Shown piece by piece: positions 13,110 through 13,243 of a DNA stretch of 13,243 bases. The notes under the pieces were generated by a model. The model saw only the letters and a list, made by a program, of their open reading frames with translations, made no database searches and had not been told where the DNA came from. The DNA lies in the NCBI GenBank assembly GCA_900767015.1, contig CAAFXQ010000277.1, positions 1-13,243 of the forward strand, given 5' to 3'. The position numbers were made by a program, and so were the translations under genes. Within the stretch, counting starts at the first letter, position 1. Each line of letters starts with the position of its first letter. Source of the stretch: Clostridia bacterium (GTDB lineage: Bacteria; Bacillota; Clostridia; Oscillospirales; Acutalibacteraceae).

Positions 13110-13243
13110 TACGTAATTGCGGTTGACCAACATTTCGGAGAAGATGCGGGTAAGTTTTCGTTTGGCGCAAGGCGACACCAATCCCGGGGTGCCTGGTACT
13201 TGATTGAAAGTCGAATGCCCGAGCCGTGGGATTTAAATGAATA
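13101..13243. repeat. Non-coding sequence with short repeat, possible dispersed element
   Basis: The stretch opens with two direct copies of CGTAAT one base apart (13105-13110 and 13112-13117), within AATTCGTAATACGTAATT. From memory, tandem runs of this kind are common between genes in gut Clostridia. The following 125 bases contain no convincing ORF with a ribosome site, promoter, tRNA or terminator. I read it as the edge of an intergenic repeat region cut by the window end, not as a gene. Confidence 0.35.

Noticed and set aside
13123..13203. Short TTG-started frame in the window tail
   Set aside because: It has no ribosome binding site and its composition looks like repeat translation. It ends after 26 codons.
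1..13243. CRISPR array, tRNA, rRNA, transposase, phage or defence genes
   Set aside because: No regularly spaced repeats, cloverleaf, transposase motifs or defence-system domains were seen on either strand.

Overview
The window looks like chromosome from a Gram-positive, endospore-forming member of the Clostridia, probably a gut Oscillospirales or Ruminococcaceae-type organism. The evidence is a complete cotJABC spore-coat operon, clostridial-type versions of several enzymes, strong AGGAGG/GGAGG ribosome binding sites, several TTG starts, consensus sigma-A promoters, and dispersed-repeat-like sequence at both window ends. I see no phage, IS element, CRISPR array, rRNA or tRNA.

Layout. (1) 1-41 is a short repeat-like hairpin. 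It is followed by an M28-type zinc peptidase (89-1015) with a two-helix membrane insert. (2) A D-2-hydroxyacid dehydrogenase (1056-2018, minus strand) converges on the peptidase across a bidirectional terminator. (3) Back-to-back promoters at 2056-2084 (minus) and 2136-2164 (plus) drive the dehydrogenase leftward and an apparent four-gene operon rightward: a TVP38/TMEM64 (VTT) membrane protein, a divergent galactokinase-like GHMP kinase, asnS and a class I aspartate-type aminotransferase. The operon ends at a clear intrinsic terminator (7056-7087), and a 9-bp hairpin sits in the asnS/aminotransferase gap. (4) A near-consensus promoter at 7126-7154 drives a type-B carboxylesterase and an abutting GH31 glycosidase. 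(5) Between the GH31 gene and the cot operon lies an unannotated minus-strand unit: AT-rich upstream tract, perfect TTGACA-17-TATAAT promoter, 5' hairpin, ideal GGAGG site, a 39-codon ORF for an amphipathic peptide, and a strand-specific terminator. (6) cotJA, cotJB and cotJC are overlapping genes, with the five manganese ligands of a Mn-catalase intact in CotJC, followed by a terminator. (7) A promoter and a clostridial-type shikimate kinase homologue follow. Its stop codon lies inside a short repeat, and about 130 bases of apparently non-coding sequence run to the window edge.

How the genes work together. The esterase and GH31 gene form a small carbohydrate-processing pair, possibly deacylation followed by removal of an alpha-linked sugar. 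The kinase-asnS-aminotransferase operon joins sugar phosphorylation with aspartate/asparagine supply and use, but no single pathway explains it. The cot genes build a peroxide-active inner coat layer in the mother cell. The most interesting candidate for something undescribed is the 39-aa peptide unit divergent from cotJ. The membrane-hairpin M28 peptidase, the substrate-site variants in the GHMP kinase and GH31 enzyme, and the hairpin at the aminotransferase ribosome binding site come next.

Gene starts were chosen from ribosome binding sites. For several genes they are shorter than the longest open frame.
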